A stretch of DNA of 64,000 bases from the NCBI GenBank assembly GCA_037013685.1, contig CM072887.1:87068347-87132346 (forward strand). Direction: 5' to 3'. The DNA is from Acridotheres tristis (taxonomy: Eukaryota > Chordata > Aves > Passeriformes > Sturnidae). The translations under genes and the position numbers were made by a program. The notes under the pieces are model-generated. The model did no database searches, was not told the origin of the DNA, and saw only the letters and a list, made by a program, of their open reading frames with translations. Shown here one piece after another: positions 39,901-53,201 of this stretch. Positions within the stretch are counted from its first letter, which is position 1, and each line of letters opens with the position of its first letter.

Positions 39901-42900
39901 ATGACTAAATTTATGCTCTGCGTGAAACTCCTTTTTTTTATTTTCCATTGAGCAGCTGAAACAAACCCAATATGCCTGGGTTTCTTTGCTAGACTTAAAA
40001 TACATGACTGAAAACTGTGGACTTGCTTTGTTTTTTGCTTGAGCTATTTTCTGAGTTGGCATTTGAATACAAAGATCTGAGAGTTATCAATAATCTGGAA
40101 TAAGCTTAAAGTTTGATAATATTTCATATTGCAATTTTGCTACTTTCTGAAAGCGGATACATTTATAAACAACTGTTTATGCTACTCTTGGTTCACTTAC
40201 TTTGGGAATTAGTAAATTTGCCACTTTCATGCCTTGGAAATCTGTGCAAGAACTTCTGTCCTTCCTAAGTCACCACTATTTATCTGAGGAGGTAATTAGA
40301 GTACACAGAGCTCTAGAGCTATAGAATATATGCTTAACTTGTCAGTTTTTGAATTCTTGCTGCATACACTGATGTTCTCTCTCTCTAATATCTATCACCT
40401 TATCCTCACCTAACTTTACCCTAATTCTCTGTTTCCAGTTCTCTATTTTTTTCACATTTTGTAACTTTTGTAACTCATTGTATCCTGAATCCATCCCACT
40501 GTATAAAATCAGCTGCCCCTTAATTTTTCACCATCCTGCAGAAATTAACAGTTTTTCTTTCTTTTGAGTTGTATGTCACACCTTGTTGTGCCTTCCATAA
40601 CAAGGCTCTTTTCATCCTTTACAATTCTTTCTGACACACCTCTGTAATTCCAAATTTTCCCATACTCTGAATAAGACCGCAGACAAATGGTACATGAATA
40701 TAGTCTTGTTGTCAACTCTTAGGTGTTTTGTGCAAAACTTGTCTTTTCTCCCTTATCCTTTTCTATAACAATATCTGAATTATTAAAAATTTACTAGCTT
40801 GGCATTTTTTTACTTTTTTCCATGCATCCTCTTGCTTCCAACTTGCCTTTAGGGAGGACAGTTTTCAATCCTGAGAACATTTTCTTTTGTTTTTTGTGAA
40901 ATAGATTCAATGAAATAGTAATGCTTCTTCATGCTTACAGTCTTTTTAAAGTATAAAATAGAGTTCTCTGTAGCTTCTTAAGTACAGAGCACAACAGTAG
41001 TCCTGTATGAGCTGCTTACTGACTTTTCTTGCTATCTGTACTCCTGAGAAGTAGCAGGTGGTATACGTCTCGTGGGTTCATCTCTGCTCCTTTTACAAGA
41101 ACTTTTGGACAATTCTGATTGGGGAAACTGTTTCCTCAGAAGATCATAAGAGTTATGTATTTATGGATTTTTCACAGTATAGTTCCAAAGATCAGAGAGA
41201 TATTTCAGAGCAGAGGCCACCTGAAAAACATTTAATTCTCAGGAAGTTCACATCTCTTTGATTAGATGGAAGTACTAAACAAGGAAGACTCTAAGTCACT
41301 TGTCATAGATTTGGCAAGATGGATTCCTAAGCAGCATTCACTGCTGTAAAATCTATAACTTAACTGCATTAACTCCATGCTCAGTTTATTTTGTGAAGGT
41401 TCATAAGAATTCCATCCCCACCAAATCCAGCCAAGGAATCTCCCAAGACAATAGGAAGATCAGGGATGTATGTAAAATTGCACTATCCATGACTAAGGGG
41501 TGTTCCATGAATTAAAATTTGCAGTACAGAACCCCCTCATGAAGTTAGACACTTAACTCAGTTGTGATTTGACATGTTTGTCTCCCAGTGTCTCAGAAGG
41601 ATCAAAGTAGAGACACTTTAAAGCATTCCCTGCAGCACTCTCTGAGCACATGGAAATACAGTACTCAGGAATTATGAGATTCCTACGATTTTATTATAAG
41701 ATCAGGATTATGCAGATACTGCTAGAGAATTTTGAGGATCGCTGTTCCAGGCTGAGGAACATAAATTTAGGACATATGCCTGAAAATCTTGGGAATGTAG
41801 CTCTTACAGGCTTCTTCATGTGCATTGGAAAGAAGTATCTTTAGAAGGCATTTTAAAAATAAAAGACTAGTAATTTAAAGTACTGTAGAAGTTTTCAAAA
41901 ATGTAAAGCTTCCTCACCTCTAATCACACTCAACAAACATTTATGATGCTTCTGTCACTGAAGGTTTTGATACCTGCAGATAAGTTTAAACTAAAGTAAC
42001 AAGGTCATGTTAACTTGATGCTTATGTTTTAAAAGAGAAAGCATGAAATTTGATTAATTTATGAAGAAATGGTTTATATTATTTGCTCTCATTATACATT
42101 AGTAATTTTGTGGTTTCCCTTCTGGCTCTGTTGTCATCTGAAAAGACATCTAGTGAAAACATGAATTTAACTATTCATGTCTCACAAATCAATTACGATA
42201 AAACACCTAAAGTTTGATAACTGTGAATCTTTCCTGCTCATATATAATGTCATGCCCAACTCCAAAAAGCATCTTCCTTGAACAGGACCACTGTAAATAA
42301 AAAGCCCTTTGTAATCAATTTATGTTCTTATTTCTTTCTCCTTTTCCCTGTTGTTTATTTTTAGAGGAAACAGCATTCTTGATACAAGTTAGGCCACATT
42401 AGAGAGATAACAGAGAAGACTATATGACTTGCAGGCAAGGCAGAACCAAGGAGCTATATTTATTAAATCTGACCTGCTTCACTGTTTCTTCATCTGAATC
42501 CTTTTTTGCCCTTGTGCTGATCAGAGCATTCCAAACTTTGTTTATCAGCCACTCTTTCTGTCTTAATTCTCCCAAAGGCTGGAGACTCCAGCAGTGAGCT
42601 CTGCCAGTTGCTGTTTCAGAAGGTTCAAGAGGTTTCTGCCCCTGCTTCCAAAGGGAGACTGCCACAGTAGTGAGTGTGCCTCTTGCCAGACAACACAGTT
42701 CACAGCTTTCTGCATATCCTGCCTTGTGTATTACCTGAAAATTATGGCCATTATGTTTTTATGTCAGGTCATGAACTGCAGTACTGAGAGACCAGTACAC
42801 TCAGACTTCTTGTTGCTACTACCAAAAAAGCAGAAACCCTAGACAGAGAGTGAAAGGATAGGTGGAAGTCTATAACCTCCTAAACCACCACAATTAAATT

Positions 42901-44299
42901 AGGATAACACCATCTGCCAAAGGCCTTAGGCAAGAGTTAGGAAGGTTAATCTGTAGCTTGCCACCTGCACAAAGAGGGGAGACATAAATGAACTCTAGTA
43001 ACATTACTGCTGTTTTTCAGGAGAAACCTGAAATGCTTTTTTACTGAATGCTCTGCCATTGCATTAAGGACTCATTATTTAAATATTTTTTGTCTTCACC
43101 AAAAAACTACAGCTGTTTAGATTTTCCCAAATGACTATGTCTTTTTGATGCATATTTTACTCCAGTTTAGCATTAGGTACTTATAAAGAACTGGGTATTT
43201 GTTTTTAGGATATTTCCATCTTTAATTAAAATTGGAGAGTGTAATTGTTTGGTGTAATTCCTTTTAATGTAAAACATCATCTAACTTGTAAAATGCTGTC
43301 ACAATGATTTAACCATTTCAAAAGTAATTCCCTGCCAGTCACTCCATATAAGAGCTTTGCAATTGTTATAGCAATTAGTTTACTAAATAATCCTCTACAG
43401 AGATGGCACTTCATAAACAAATTCTTTATAGACTTTTATAGCTAACAATTAAAAATGTATAGCAATATTCTACTACTCTTTTATTATATTGTTTATTTTT
43501 TTATTCTATGTTTGCCCTAGGTATTTCATCTAGTAAATTAAGTTTTTCTACAATTACAATAATAGTTTCTGCTGAAAAAGTAAAAGTAAGTATGTCATGA
43601 TGAAATTAGCAGGGGAAAGTGTGTATGGAAGGTTCAAACCTCTAGAATTCTGATAAATAGCTTGATTGAAGAGATGTTACCTTAGGAGACATGAATTCTC
43701 ATACTTCAATAAAAGACATAAACATGGTTATGTCATGGAGAAACTCAAAGAACTGTCACGCTAATGAAATAAACGTTCTATGACAATGACAAAGTAAAAT
43801 GAAGCCATGTCACAATGTATACAGAGAAAAAAATACTTGTGAATTTTGAAGAAGTACTTCATAGCAATTGCTCTGCAGATGGAGATATGAGGTTTTTTCA
43901 GCTTTTGAGTCCAAGCTCCTTCCTCATTTTTAATAACTTCGGTATTGTAGATTATTGGTCCTAATATTCATTATGCTCAGCACGCTATGGGTTTCTAGCC
44001 CTATATTTTTTTTCTAGCCTATTCCCATTTAAATATTCAAATGTAAGAAATCAAGTGCTCAAATAATTCATAATTACTGATTTGGAGAGGTAAGAGACAC
44101 AGGTCAGATTCCAGTCATTACAGTGCTTGACCTCACATGACATGTGATTACAAACAATGTCTTTACCAACAATAATTAACAATGTGCACCAGTTTTTCCT
44201 TTATATCATCTGAGGGTATACATCTGGTGTCTCCTAGAAAATATCATGGCACCATACCAAAGAAAACTTTCCTTGGTGTCTGGGTCTTAAAATCATCAT

Positions 44300-45355
44300 G
44301 GAATGAATAATAAAATCATAGAATGCTTTGGATTTGAAGGGACTTTAAAGATCGTGTTGTTTCAACCCACCTGCCATGGATGAAGACATGGACCAGATTG
44401 CTCAGAGCTCCATCCAGCCTGGCCTTGAGCACTGTCATGGATAGGGCAGTCACAACTTCTCTGGGGAGCCCATTGCCTCACCACCCTCACAGTAAAGACT
44501 TTCTTCCTAATATATAATATAAACTTGCTCTCTTTCTGTTTGAAGCTATTTCTCCCTCTCCTGTCATTACATGCTCTTGCAAAAGTCCGTCTCCATCTTT
44601 CCTGTAAGTTTCTTCAGATACTGAAAGGCTGCAATTAGTTCACCCTTAAGCCTTCTCTTTTTCAGGCTGAACAATCCCAGTTCTTGTAGCTTTTCCTTAT
44701 AGGAGAGGTGCTCCATCCCTCTAATGATCTTGGTGTCCCTCCTCTGGACTCACTCCAACAGGTCCATGTCCTCCCTGTGCTGGCACCCCAGATGCAGCCC
44801 TGCAGGTGGGGTCTCAGCAGAGTGGAGCAGAGGGGTAGGATCACCTCCCTGGCCCTGTTGGCCACACTGCTTTTGATGCAGCCCAGGATACAGTTGGATT
44901 TCTGGGCTGTGAGGACACAAGGCTGGTTCATGTCCAGCCTCTCCTCCACCAGCACCCCCAAGTCCTGCTGGGCAGGGCTGCTCTCCCTCTGTTCCTCCCC
45001 CAGCCTGGATTGGTATCAGGGATTGCCCTGACCCAGGTGCAGAATCTTGCACTTGTAAAAGTGCATGAGATTTCCCTGGGCCACTTCTCGAGCTTGTCCA
45101 GGTCCCTCTGGATGCCATCCTGTCCTTCAGATGTGTCAGCAGCACCACTGAGCTCAGTGTCATCTGCAGACCTGCTGAGGGTGCACTTGATCCCTTTGCC
45201 TCTGTCATTAATAAGATATTAAATAACTCTGGTTCCAGTACAGACTCCTGAGGGACACCACTTACCACTCATGTCCATCAGGACTCTGAGCCATTGACTA
45301 CTATCCTCTGGATGTGGCTTTCCAACCACTTCCTAATCCATCTTATTATTAATTA
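44300..45355 (-). mobile_element. CR1 LINE 3' fragment, about 1 kb
   Basis: The plus strand opens with the reverse complement of the CR1 3' end (aaaatcatagaatgctttgg, then gaagggactttaaagatc). It proceeds through actcactccaacaggtcc, ctggccacactgctttt, and the reverse-transcriptase C-terminal region up to about ggctttccaaccacttcct. It is the longest uninterrupted CR1 piece in the window and still carries a 172-codon minus-strand frame (44750-45268). That frame includes parts of the RT-derived region but is disrupted relative to an active element. Confidence 0.93.
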
Positions 45356-47331
45356 GGCATCTCAGAGGCAATAAGGCACAGATTGTACCATTCTGGTGCA
45401 GGTTTTGTAGTGTTTTGACAGAGCACCTGGCTGGCTGTTTAACACATGCTGGGTGCTTCTACACTAGCATGGGAGCAGGAGTTTTCTTCAGAAGCAGATT
45501 TACCCATTGTCTGCATGAATGGGTCTTCTTTCCACATCACTGAGTGGGTTCAAGGTACATAAATTTTAGTTTGAAATTAAAGCAAAAGATGCAATCCCAA
45601 CAGTTTGAGAGATTTCACTTCACTTAGAGAGGCTCAAACTAGGGCCAGTCTGAAATGAAAGTTACCTGAAAAATTCCCTCTGCAGTTCATTCCTATTGGT
45701 GTGCACTGTGTGCTAATATTGATACAGCACCTGCATCCTGATGGCCCCCAAGCCTTCCCTGGTAACAACCTTGCTACATGTGCCATAGTTCTGAGGAGTG
45801 TGTCATGCTCCTGCATGACCATCTTCATTTCGGGCTGACTGAGGCATCTGTTCTCTTGCTGAGCATGAGGAAGATGCACACCCAGCCCTGGGAACTCAGA
45901 AGTGCTCCTGAATCTTCCTGTACAGCACTCAATTTTTTATTCCACTGGAAACAAGAGGCATTGAAGATTTCTACTCCATATGGACAGAAGATACACCAAA
46001 TAAATTGCCATCCTTTAACCTTCTAGTTCAATCATTCCTATACTTACTGATAGCAGCATTCCTACTGTGGGACAGAATGAACTGACAAAAGCATTTTCTT
46101 GATTTTCTGCAAAATTTTATCAATTCTTTTACTGAAGGAATCACCTTAGTTATATCTCAAGTGGCATTCATTCCCTCAGAAGAGATTTATGATTTTCATA
46201 AGAGTAGGATTTTGAAAGTTTGCAGGGAAAGGACCACATTTTAAATTCGTCTCTGGTGACTAATGTGGGGATGATACTAGAGCTACTGCTGTTTTGTCAA
46301 ATCAGTGTTTTAATTAGACTATAATTCTTTAGAAAGTCCCATATTTAAACTTATACCATTCTTTTAACTGTCTGTATATCCTAAAACTTTTGTAGTCCAG
46401 TTATGCTATGAAAATGAAAAAAAATCTGCATGTAGCACAAGATTGGTTTTAATTTATAGCAACTTATTGTGCTTCCTCTACTACTTCTGAATTATAAATC
46501 ATTTTCTATGACAGAATAAGTAAATCATGCAAAACTTTCCTATGTATATTTCAAATGGTAATTTCACTGTCTTGTGCCATGGGAACTGTAGAGTTGGAGA
46601 AGCTAAGACAAAAGTCCTGTAATATTGATGTGCATCTATTTAATTCCAGATGCAGTATATAACTGTGTGTTTCATGTTGCGTGACCATAAAGTAATGGAA
46701 AATTAATTTTTACTGAAAATAAGTGAAAAATAAAACACCTTCTACACTGTAACATTCACACTCACCTCAAAACAGCACTGGTAAGAGTCTTATTCCTCCT
46801 GGCATTGCAGTTTCCCAAACTAGTTGTCAGTGTACTCTGATGCTGCTCCTTCCCTGTCTCTGGCAGGTGTTCACTACAAAAGTGGCTGCAGCCTTCTCAG
46901 AAATCATTTTCTGCAGTGGTCATTACTTCAACTCTCACTGACATTACTGCACCTGCAGGCAGGGCTGGCAGAGGGGGCTGCACAGGCACTTCTTGTCTGC
47001 TCCATTGCTGTCACTGGAGGATTTCTGTGATCCTCCACTACTGGTTTAAGCCAGGGAAGCTCTCAACCCTAAAGCAGATTTGGAGCAGCCACGCAGTTTA
47101 AATGGTTAGCCCTCCTGAAGGGAAGGTACTACCAAGCATAGGGGCAGTAGCTTGGGGTTTTTTTGAACAGCATTAGAGCATTAGAAAGGCCACGTTCAGA
47201 AAGCAGGCTATTAAAGCACAAGGTTTTCCATTCATTTCCAGTTTTTAAGCTGTATATATTTCATACTGCAGGTCTAGTAAATTAACTAGAATGGTGTAAG
47301 CTTGCTTAATTGGTTTGAGCCTGTGTTTTGA

Positions 47332-47949
47332 AAACATTTCTTGTCTTCTCAAAACTCCAAATTTCAAATAAGAAAGACACCATTTGTGATTTGGAAGAGT
47401 GACTTCAGCTCTTCTCACAAAATAATAAACAGCATAGATGTCAAGACAGAAAATCCTGTGTATTTTCCAAGCTTTGCACATAAGCAAAAAGAGACTGGAA
47501 GAGTGAAAAAATTGCATGTTCTTCTTAAAAAAAACCCAACAAAATCTGTTGTTACATTTTTATATAAAATATTATATACTCATACAATTATGACACAAGA
47601 AATGTGCGACTACCTTTTCTGTGTGGATTTTTGGGCTGAAATACTGACTTTGTTAAAGCTAGTTGAGCTTCAGTCATTACCTTGTGTAGAACAAATTTTC
47701 CAGCCATGTGCAAGTAGTATTTTGTCTCCATCCATCTTTCTATGGAGGCTTACTAGAAATACAGCACAAATTGAATTGTCCAAAGAAAGGCATTCTAATG
47801 TTAAGAGTTTTCATTTTAAATCTATATCTGGTTTCTATTGGGTATTTTGCTCAGCACATCTACATCACTCTTCTCTTACTGCTCAGGCAATTAATTACAT
47901 CTCAGAATATTCCAGTGAGGAAGGTATTCCTGTCTCATTGTACCAATGA
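47332..47949 (+). other. Longest stop-free frame in the window; no ATG near its start
   Basis: The frame is open from just after a TGA at 47329-47331 to its stop at 47947-47949. The first in-frame ATG is at about 47590, leaving roughly 120 codons. The translation is mixed, with a Lys-rich beginning and a hydrophobic, aromatic middle, and I recognise no domain. Its last bases enter a MIR-like relic, which argues against a conserved protein. It lies within a KHDRBS2 intron, and I see no convincing splice sites or promoter tied to it. Confidence 0.25.
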
Positions 47950-48055
47950 GGAAGCCATGCCACAGAATATTGAACGATTGTCCAAGGTCACTGAGAAAAC
48001 AAGGAGTAAAGCTAGTAATCCAAATTCCTGTGCAGTGTGCTGTCTCCACATGTAT
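47925..48055 (-). repeat. MIR-like (CORE-SINE) relic
   Basis: The plus strand reads like the reverse complement of MIR: ctgtctcattgtaccaatga, gaagccatgccacaga, the strong block ttgtccaaggtcactgag, then aagctagtaatccaaattcc. The order is right and the spacing close to consensus. It overlaps the end of the long open frame that ends at 47949. Confidence 0.6.
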
Positions 48056-51000
48056 GCAGTAAAAGACTTTTTTTTTTCTCAGCGGAAGGAAAACTATTTT
48101 ATTCTGAATCAAAATCAACTGCTGTTTCTAAAACACCAAAAGGTAAATAAAAAATCAAATTGAACCCCTACACTACTTGCTGTTATATAAATCTTTACTG
48201 TCTAATCAGAATAGCTCTTTCTAATCTTTTCCTGGCTACCTGTCCAAAATAATTGACCATAAATAAATAAAATTGTGCCCAGTAATTGTGGGCAATATTC
48301 AGATGTTAAATAAGTTTCTGGGAAGAAAAAGTGATCAGGTCTTGATTAGGACCAGGACTAAACAATGACTATAAATAAAAATAATTAGGAAATAATACAG
48401 TTCTATGTAAATCACATGCCATTAATATATATTTTTATTTTTAACTCGTTCATTCTTATGATCTGCCCTTTAAATATTGCATTTTTTTCCCTCTTTGCAT
48501 ATTTGAAAGTTTTATTCCGTTCTGGAAAATTCCATTAAAAGGTTGCAGAATGCTAAATGAAGAGTTTAAAAAAGTGTCTGATTATGTTACTTTCTTGAAC
48601 TTTTACTTAAAGACATTTAGCATGTGATGATAGCAACATGGATAGACCGCTGAATTTTTCTGTGCTTTCAGTAATGCATAGATTAAATAGTAAGACAGAA
48701 ACAACTTCATATGTACCCATCTCTGTGCTATAAGTGTTACTGTTTTGATCCTGTATTCAAAGAAATTTCTCAGGTTAAAAATTACACGACCTTTTTACAT
48801 TCTGACTCTCCAGTAAGAAAAAAAAATAAATAAATCTGTATTTAAACATTTGAACTATGGCGTCTCCTAGCAGTTGATCAAAAAATAATCTTTAAAGACA
48901 GCCTCAAGTAATGTGTCTGTTATGTCTGTAATAAATACTGGAATAATTTCTATAACTCAATTAACATAGTAAAATAAATAAGAGTCTGTCTGAACCATAA
49001 AAAGGAGTACAAAAACACTAACATGCAAATTCAATCAGGCATAGACCAAGGGTGCTGATTACCTGTGATAATAAGAATTAATTTTATATCCTAAAGGTGA
49101 GCTTCAGATACCAATTCAAAGGAGCATATAGCAGATTGAAAGACATATGCAGTGTAATTAAAAGGGCTGTGCCCATGTCTTCATATTTCTTAGTAAAGTA
49201 GCTATGACAGCATGACATCCAAAGCAATCCTTCAGCCCAAACACTCTCAGATTCCTCACCTATAAACTCACTTAAGTTTTCATTATTCTGCAATAACTTA
49301 CACTTTCAGTTTCTGAAAGCAAAACATAAAATATTTCTCCTTAACTAACAATGGCAATGTTGCCAGTAACACCAAATTCCTGAAAAAACTGAACTCTCTG
49401 CCATTAAGCTTCTTGTGTGGATTTCTTTTTAATCATAGTCTTTGACACCTGATAGCACTGGAGACAGTCACAAGTGAAAAGGACAAGGAATGACTGTGAT
49501 CTGATAGAGCAGAAGGACTGGATGGAAGTCTGGAGGTCACCGAGGGAAGGGGAAGGTTGGATTCCACAGAGTTTGTCTTCACAGGAATGAGAAAAAAGGA
49601 AAAGGAATCAGCATTAGAACACAACAACCACCCTGCACCTTTCTTCAGCTCTTGGGCAGTCTCTCGCAGTTTTCCCAATTACCTCTCTCTCCAAAGCTAC
49701 ATCTATTGCCTGCTCTTCACCTGAAATGCATCTCCATTTCTATTTCATTAACATGTCATTTTCTTAAGATGAAATATGTCCACACTCTCTTTCCTTCCCC
49801 TTTTGGCACAGTCTTTTAGAGGAAGATCAGGCTTGCTCACTGTTCTCCTGTTCTCACAGTGAAACTCAGCCTAGTAATCAAACTTTCAACCCTTCTGCTG
49901 CCCAACGAGCCACCTAAATCCCTGTGTGACTGCTGAGGTAGTCTGTAGGACTCCAGCCTTTTAAGATTGTTCCCAAAGATAGAGATTTCCATTCTCAGGA
50001 GCTCCCTTTCTTCCCTTGGTGCTGAAAGAAAAAGGTTAACTTGGAGTTCTGGAAGGAAGACATGAAAGAGCAGCTTTCATGTCAAGGAACCCTTAATTAC
50101 TAGCAGGTATATTGTTGTTCATTAAAAACCCCTCTAGGAAATAAACACTAGCAATCTGATTTCTTTTTTGGTGTGGTTGCATCTACTGGCACATGTGGTT
50201 CAGAGACTCTTGATTGTGCTGCTCCCTATCATGCTTTCTCCACAGTAACTATATAATCCTTTACTGCTGTATGAGTGGTAGACACCAGGATTTTCCCAGT
50301 TGAAGGCTGTAGTCTCAAAACTTCCACATCTGTTTTGGCTATGGATTCACCTTTTAATGCAGTAGTGTCTATCATGCAATATCAACAAGAGCTGTTAGCT
50401 GTCACCTATCACAATTCAATGATGGTGTTAAAGTTTGAAATCAAGCAAATAGGTCCCCTATGTTACTGAAAAAAAAATAGCATAAGAGGCTTGTGTCACA
50501 AGTTATGATTCAGGTTTTTTTTTCCATATCAGAAGCTGGTACAGTCATGGGAGCAATTTACTTTAAGAACAGTAAAGGAAAAGCAGTTCCTCCAGCTGGT
50601 AATACAAAGTAATTTTTTACTGCATGAGTACTACCAAAAAGACTGTACATTTCATCTTTATATAAAGATGCTTCAATCTGGACAGTGGTGAGGGGACTAA
50701 AAAGGAACAAGAAATTGGCTTGTCTTTGTGTTGTACATTTACGGAATATTTTTACTACTTCAGTTATTTTCATTTATATAAATGAAGCTTCTCTTTTCCG
50801 TATAAATTTCTCATGTCCCCAAGGCCTCTCTGCAAATGTAGTAACACTTCAGCAAAGGGTAATTGAAGCTGGAAAAAATTTACAGCAAAATGCCATTTTT
50901 AAAGGGTGTAATGATACATACTGCAGAGACAGGATTTTTAAATTCACTATACAGAAACTTATTCCCTGTAGGAATGAGAGACCTGACGATTTAGAACTAT

Positions 51001-52390
51001 ATCATATTGGCTGCCACTTCTTCAACCCTTTAGGCAGTAGCTTTCCACAGTAAACTTTGGTTTCATATGACCATACAACCCCTGATATTCAAAAAGTGAA
51101 CATCCTGAAGAACTCAAAGAGAAAGAAAATAAATGAAGTGCACCAAAAAATCACAATAGAAGTGTTTCTTGTTCCATAGCAAAATCAGCTGCTACCAAAT
51201 CTTTTCCAGAGATGCCCACTCCGTACATGCTCACTTGAACTCACTTTAGCTCTACAGCTGCTATTCCCCTCATACCTCAAAGCAATGGGATAATGAAGTG
51301 CAGTTGCAGAGAAGACATCTTGCAGAGAAGAAATAGCTTTCAGAATTTTAACAGGGTTTCCTTTCTTACTGTCACATATTTTTGCAAAAATCATATTTCA
51401 TTCCTGGTTAAACCATTTAGTATTTTCTGCCTCGTGATAACTATGTTCTTAGTGACCACAAAAGTCAGCAGTCATTAGCAAAAAACAGGCTACCAGCAAT
51501 TTTGCACTCTGGTGTAATATGATACACTGTGGTTTGTGCATGTCCGTTTTAATCACTCTAAGTAGGATCAGTTGAAGTCAGTGGAAGACAAAACCAGAAA
51601 TCATTTGATGACCCACTGGGCGATTTAGGAGATAATTCACATTTTGGGTTCAACTGCTGGACCGGGACTGTAGAGAGTTTACTGATTGCACCTTTGGGAG
51701 GGTTAAATTCCAGAAATATCATGTTGGGGAAGCAGAAGATTTATAGAAGCATCGTAAAAACTGAACTAGACTTACATTTTTTAGGTTATTCTTTCTGAGC
51801 ATATTTGATTCACCAAATTTAAAAAAGTGTTGTAAAGGTACTGCAAAGTAAAATCTCTTGCTTAATGTTGTAGCTTCACTTCTACACATTTTTCTTCCAT
51901 TATTTTCTTTCTTTTGGTCTCAAATGGAAGTTAAAAATCAAATCTATCTTTCTTATCTTTTCATGATTCAACTCCTCATCTTGTTACCATATCAACTGCA
52001 TTAAATGCTATCCAAATTTCTGCTTTAACTTAAGTACTAGAAACTCAAAACATCAAATAAATTCTGAACTGGCAGACTAATGCAGTGATTTTTCCAGAGC
52101 TGACTGTACCGCCAACACAGTAGTTATTCATTCTCTGCTGAAAGTGAAGGAGTAAAGGCTTTTTATTTCTTCCCAAGATAGATAGGTTGCCTGTATAGAG
52201 AAGTAGGTTAGTTGTCTGTAAGTTTTTTTGTGGGAGGATAAAGAAGTGGATGATAAAACCATCCTCATTTTGTTTTTCTAAAGCTTTCAGCCAGAACCCT
52301 CAAGAATTTTGACAGCCATTAGCAGTGGCATCCCTTTGTTCCTTCAATTTTAGATATTTACAAAACTTGTTTTTCTTCTTCTGTTTGTAG

Positions 52391-52488
52391 CACAAGAAGA
52401 ATGGGCCACGACCCGTTCCAGCCTAAAGGCACCACCTCCAAGGTCAGCCAGAGGGGGTTACAGGGAACACCCCTATGGTAGATATTGA
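52391..52488 (+). CDS. KHDRBS2: KHDRBS2 last coding exon with stop codon
   Basis: The exon follows a long pyrimidine tract and acceptor (tttttcttcttctgtttgtag). With the base carried over from the previous exon it encodes Ala and then 31 residues, beginning QEEWATTRSSLKAPPPRSAR and ending GGYREHPYGRY, before TGA at 52486-52488. The proline and arginine stretch is a plausible SH3-ligand and RG region. In the paralogue Sam68 (KHDRBS1) the basic, tyrosine-containing extreme C-terminus acts as the nuclear localisation signal, and the same YREHPYGRY ending is present here. Thus the reading frame ends exactly where the family ends, with no frameshift or truncation. The junction reads SYAQEEW, where KHDRBS3 as I recall has SYGQEEW and mammalian KHDRBS2 has SYAPEEW. 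No downstream coding exon is needed for the canonical protein. Confidence 0.96.
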
Positions 52489-52864
52489 AGGTCCTCCTCA
52501 TCTGTGACCTCCTCTCAAAGACAATTAATAGCCTGTGGTCTCCACATAAACAGCAACAAGACAAGTAATAGTCCATTTCTTTTCTATCCTAGGGATTACT
52601 GCTCATTATTATCCTATGTACTACTTGTATTTCCTATAACATTGGCGTGACATTGGCATTAGTATTATTTTATAACACGGACTTAAAAAAACAGACAAAA
52701 AACCTTTGGCAAGCATTGTCTATAAACTATTCAAAGATGATGTTCTGTTGGTTGTATTCATTGCTGTGTGTAACTAAAAAGCATGACACTGTTACAGCTC
52801 TTGAGTCTCTCTACATACTAGTTAAGCCTGAGTTTCTGTTTAGGGTTGCTGAAAGACTGTAATA

Positions 52865-52920
52865 TGTTTGGGTTTTTTGGGAGTTTTTTTTTTTTGTTTG
52901 GGCTTTTTGGTTTTTTTCCA
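52865..52920 (+). repeat. T-rich tract with GGG spacers in the KHDRBS2 3'UTR
   Basis: The tract alternates long T runs with GGG (gtttgggttttttgggag, then gtttgggctttttgg). A shorter relative of the same pattern occurs in an intron at about 34644-34668 (ggtttttgggagttttttct). In RNA it would be a U-rich element with short G runs. Confidence 0.75.
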
Positions 52921-53195
52921 GCCAGACAATAATCAAGCTGTAGATAAGATGTTTTAACCTGTCTTTTTTAATATATGTTAGTTTAGATTAAGATGCTCGA
53001 TATTAAGTTTGTAAATTTAATTTTAAATGATGTTTTAATGGGGTTGAAAACAAGCAGCTACTGTATGTATGTAGCTAACTGAAGTTGTTCAGTGTTTTAA
53101 CCTGTATTTGTTAAAAAAATCACTTAAAGTTCCATGTGTAAGCTTCTCTAAATAGGAAACCATAATTTTGTCAAATATGTTTGCCATAATTTGTC

Positions 53196-53201
53196 AATAA
53201 A
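53196..53201 (+). promoter_or_regulatory. KHDRBS2: Polyadenylation signal AATAAA, proximal
   Basis: A canonical AATAAA hexamer lies in the context gtcaataaagctgaaacc, about 710 bases after the KHDRBS2 stop codon. T/G-rich sequence follows within 45 bases (tttggaattacttgttttct), as expected of a downstream element. It is the first canonical hexamer I see after the stop. Confidence 0.8.

Larger units (their letters stand above)
38381..52390 (+). other. KHDRBS2: KHDRBS2 last intron, 14.0 kb
   Basis: This intron is bounded by gtaagg and tgtttgtag. It contains two MIR-like relics (about 39757-39900 and 47925-48055), a CR1 fragment of about 1 kb on the minus strand, and a long stop-free frame at 47332-47949. 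The rest is AT-rich and shows no recognisable gene. Confidence 0.9.

Noticed and set aside
44750..45268. 172-codon minus-strand open frame as a host gene
   Set aside because: It is part of the reverse-transcriptase end and 3' region of a CR1 LINE.
25318..52488. Assignment of the exons to KHDRBS3 or KHDRBS1
   Set aside because: The GYGGEYDD, ATQTQSVPEYYDYGHG and TTRSSLKAPPPRSARGG segments fit KHDRBS2; KHDRBS3 ends YRDQPYGRY, and KHDRBS1 has a different tail before YREHPYGRY.
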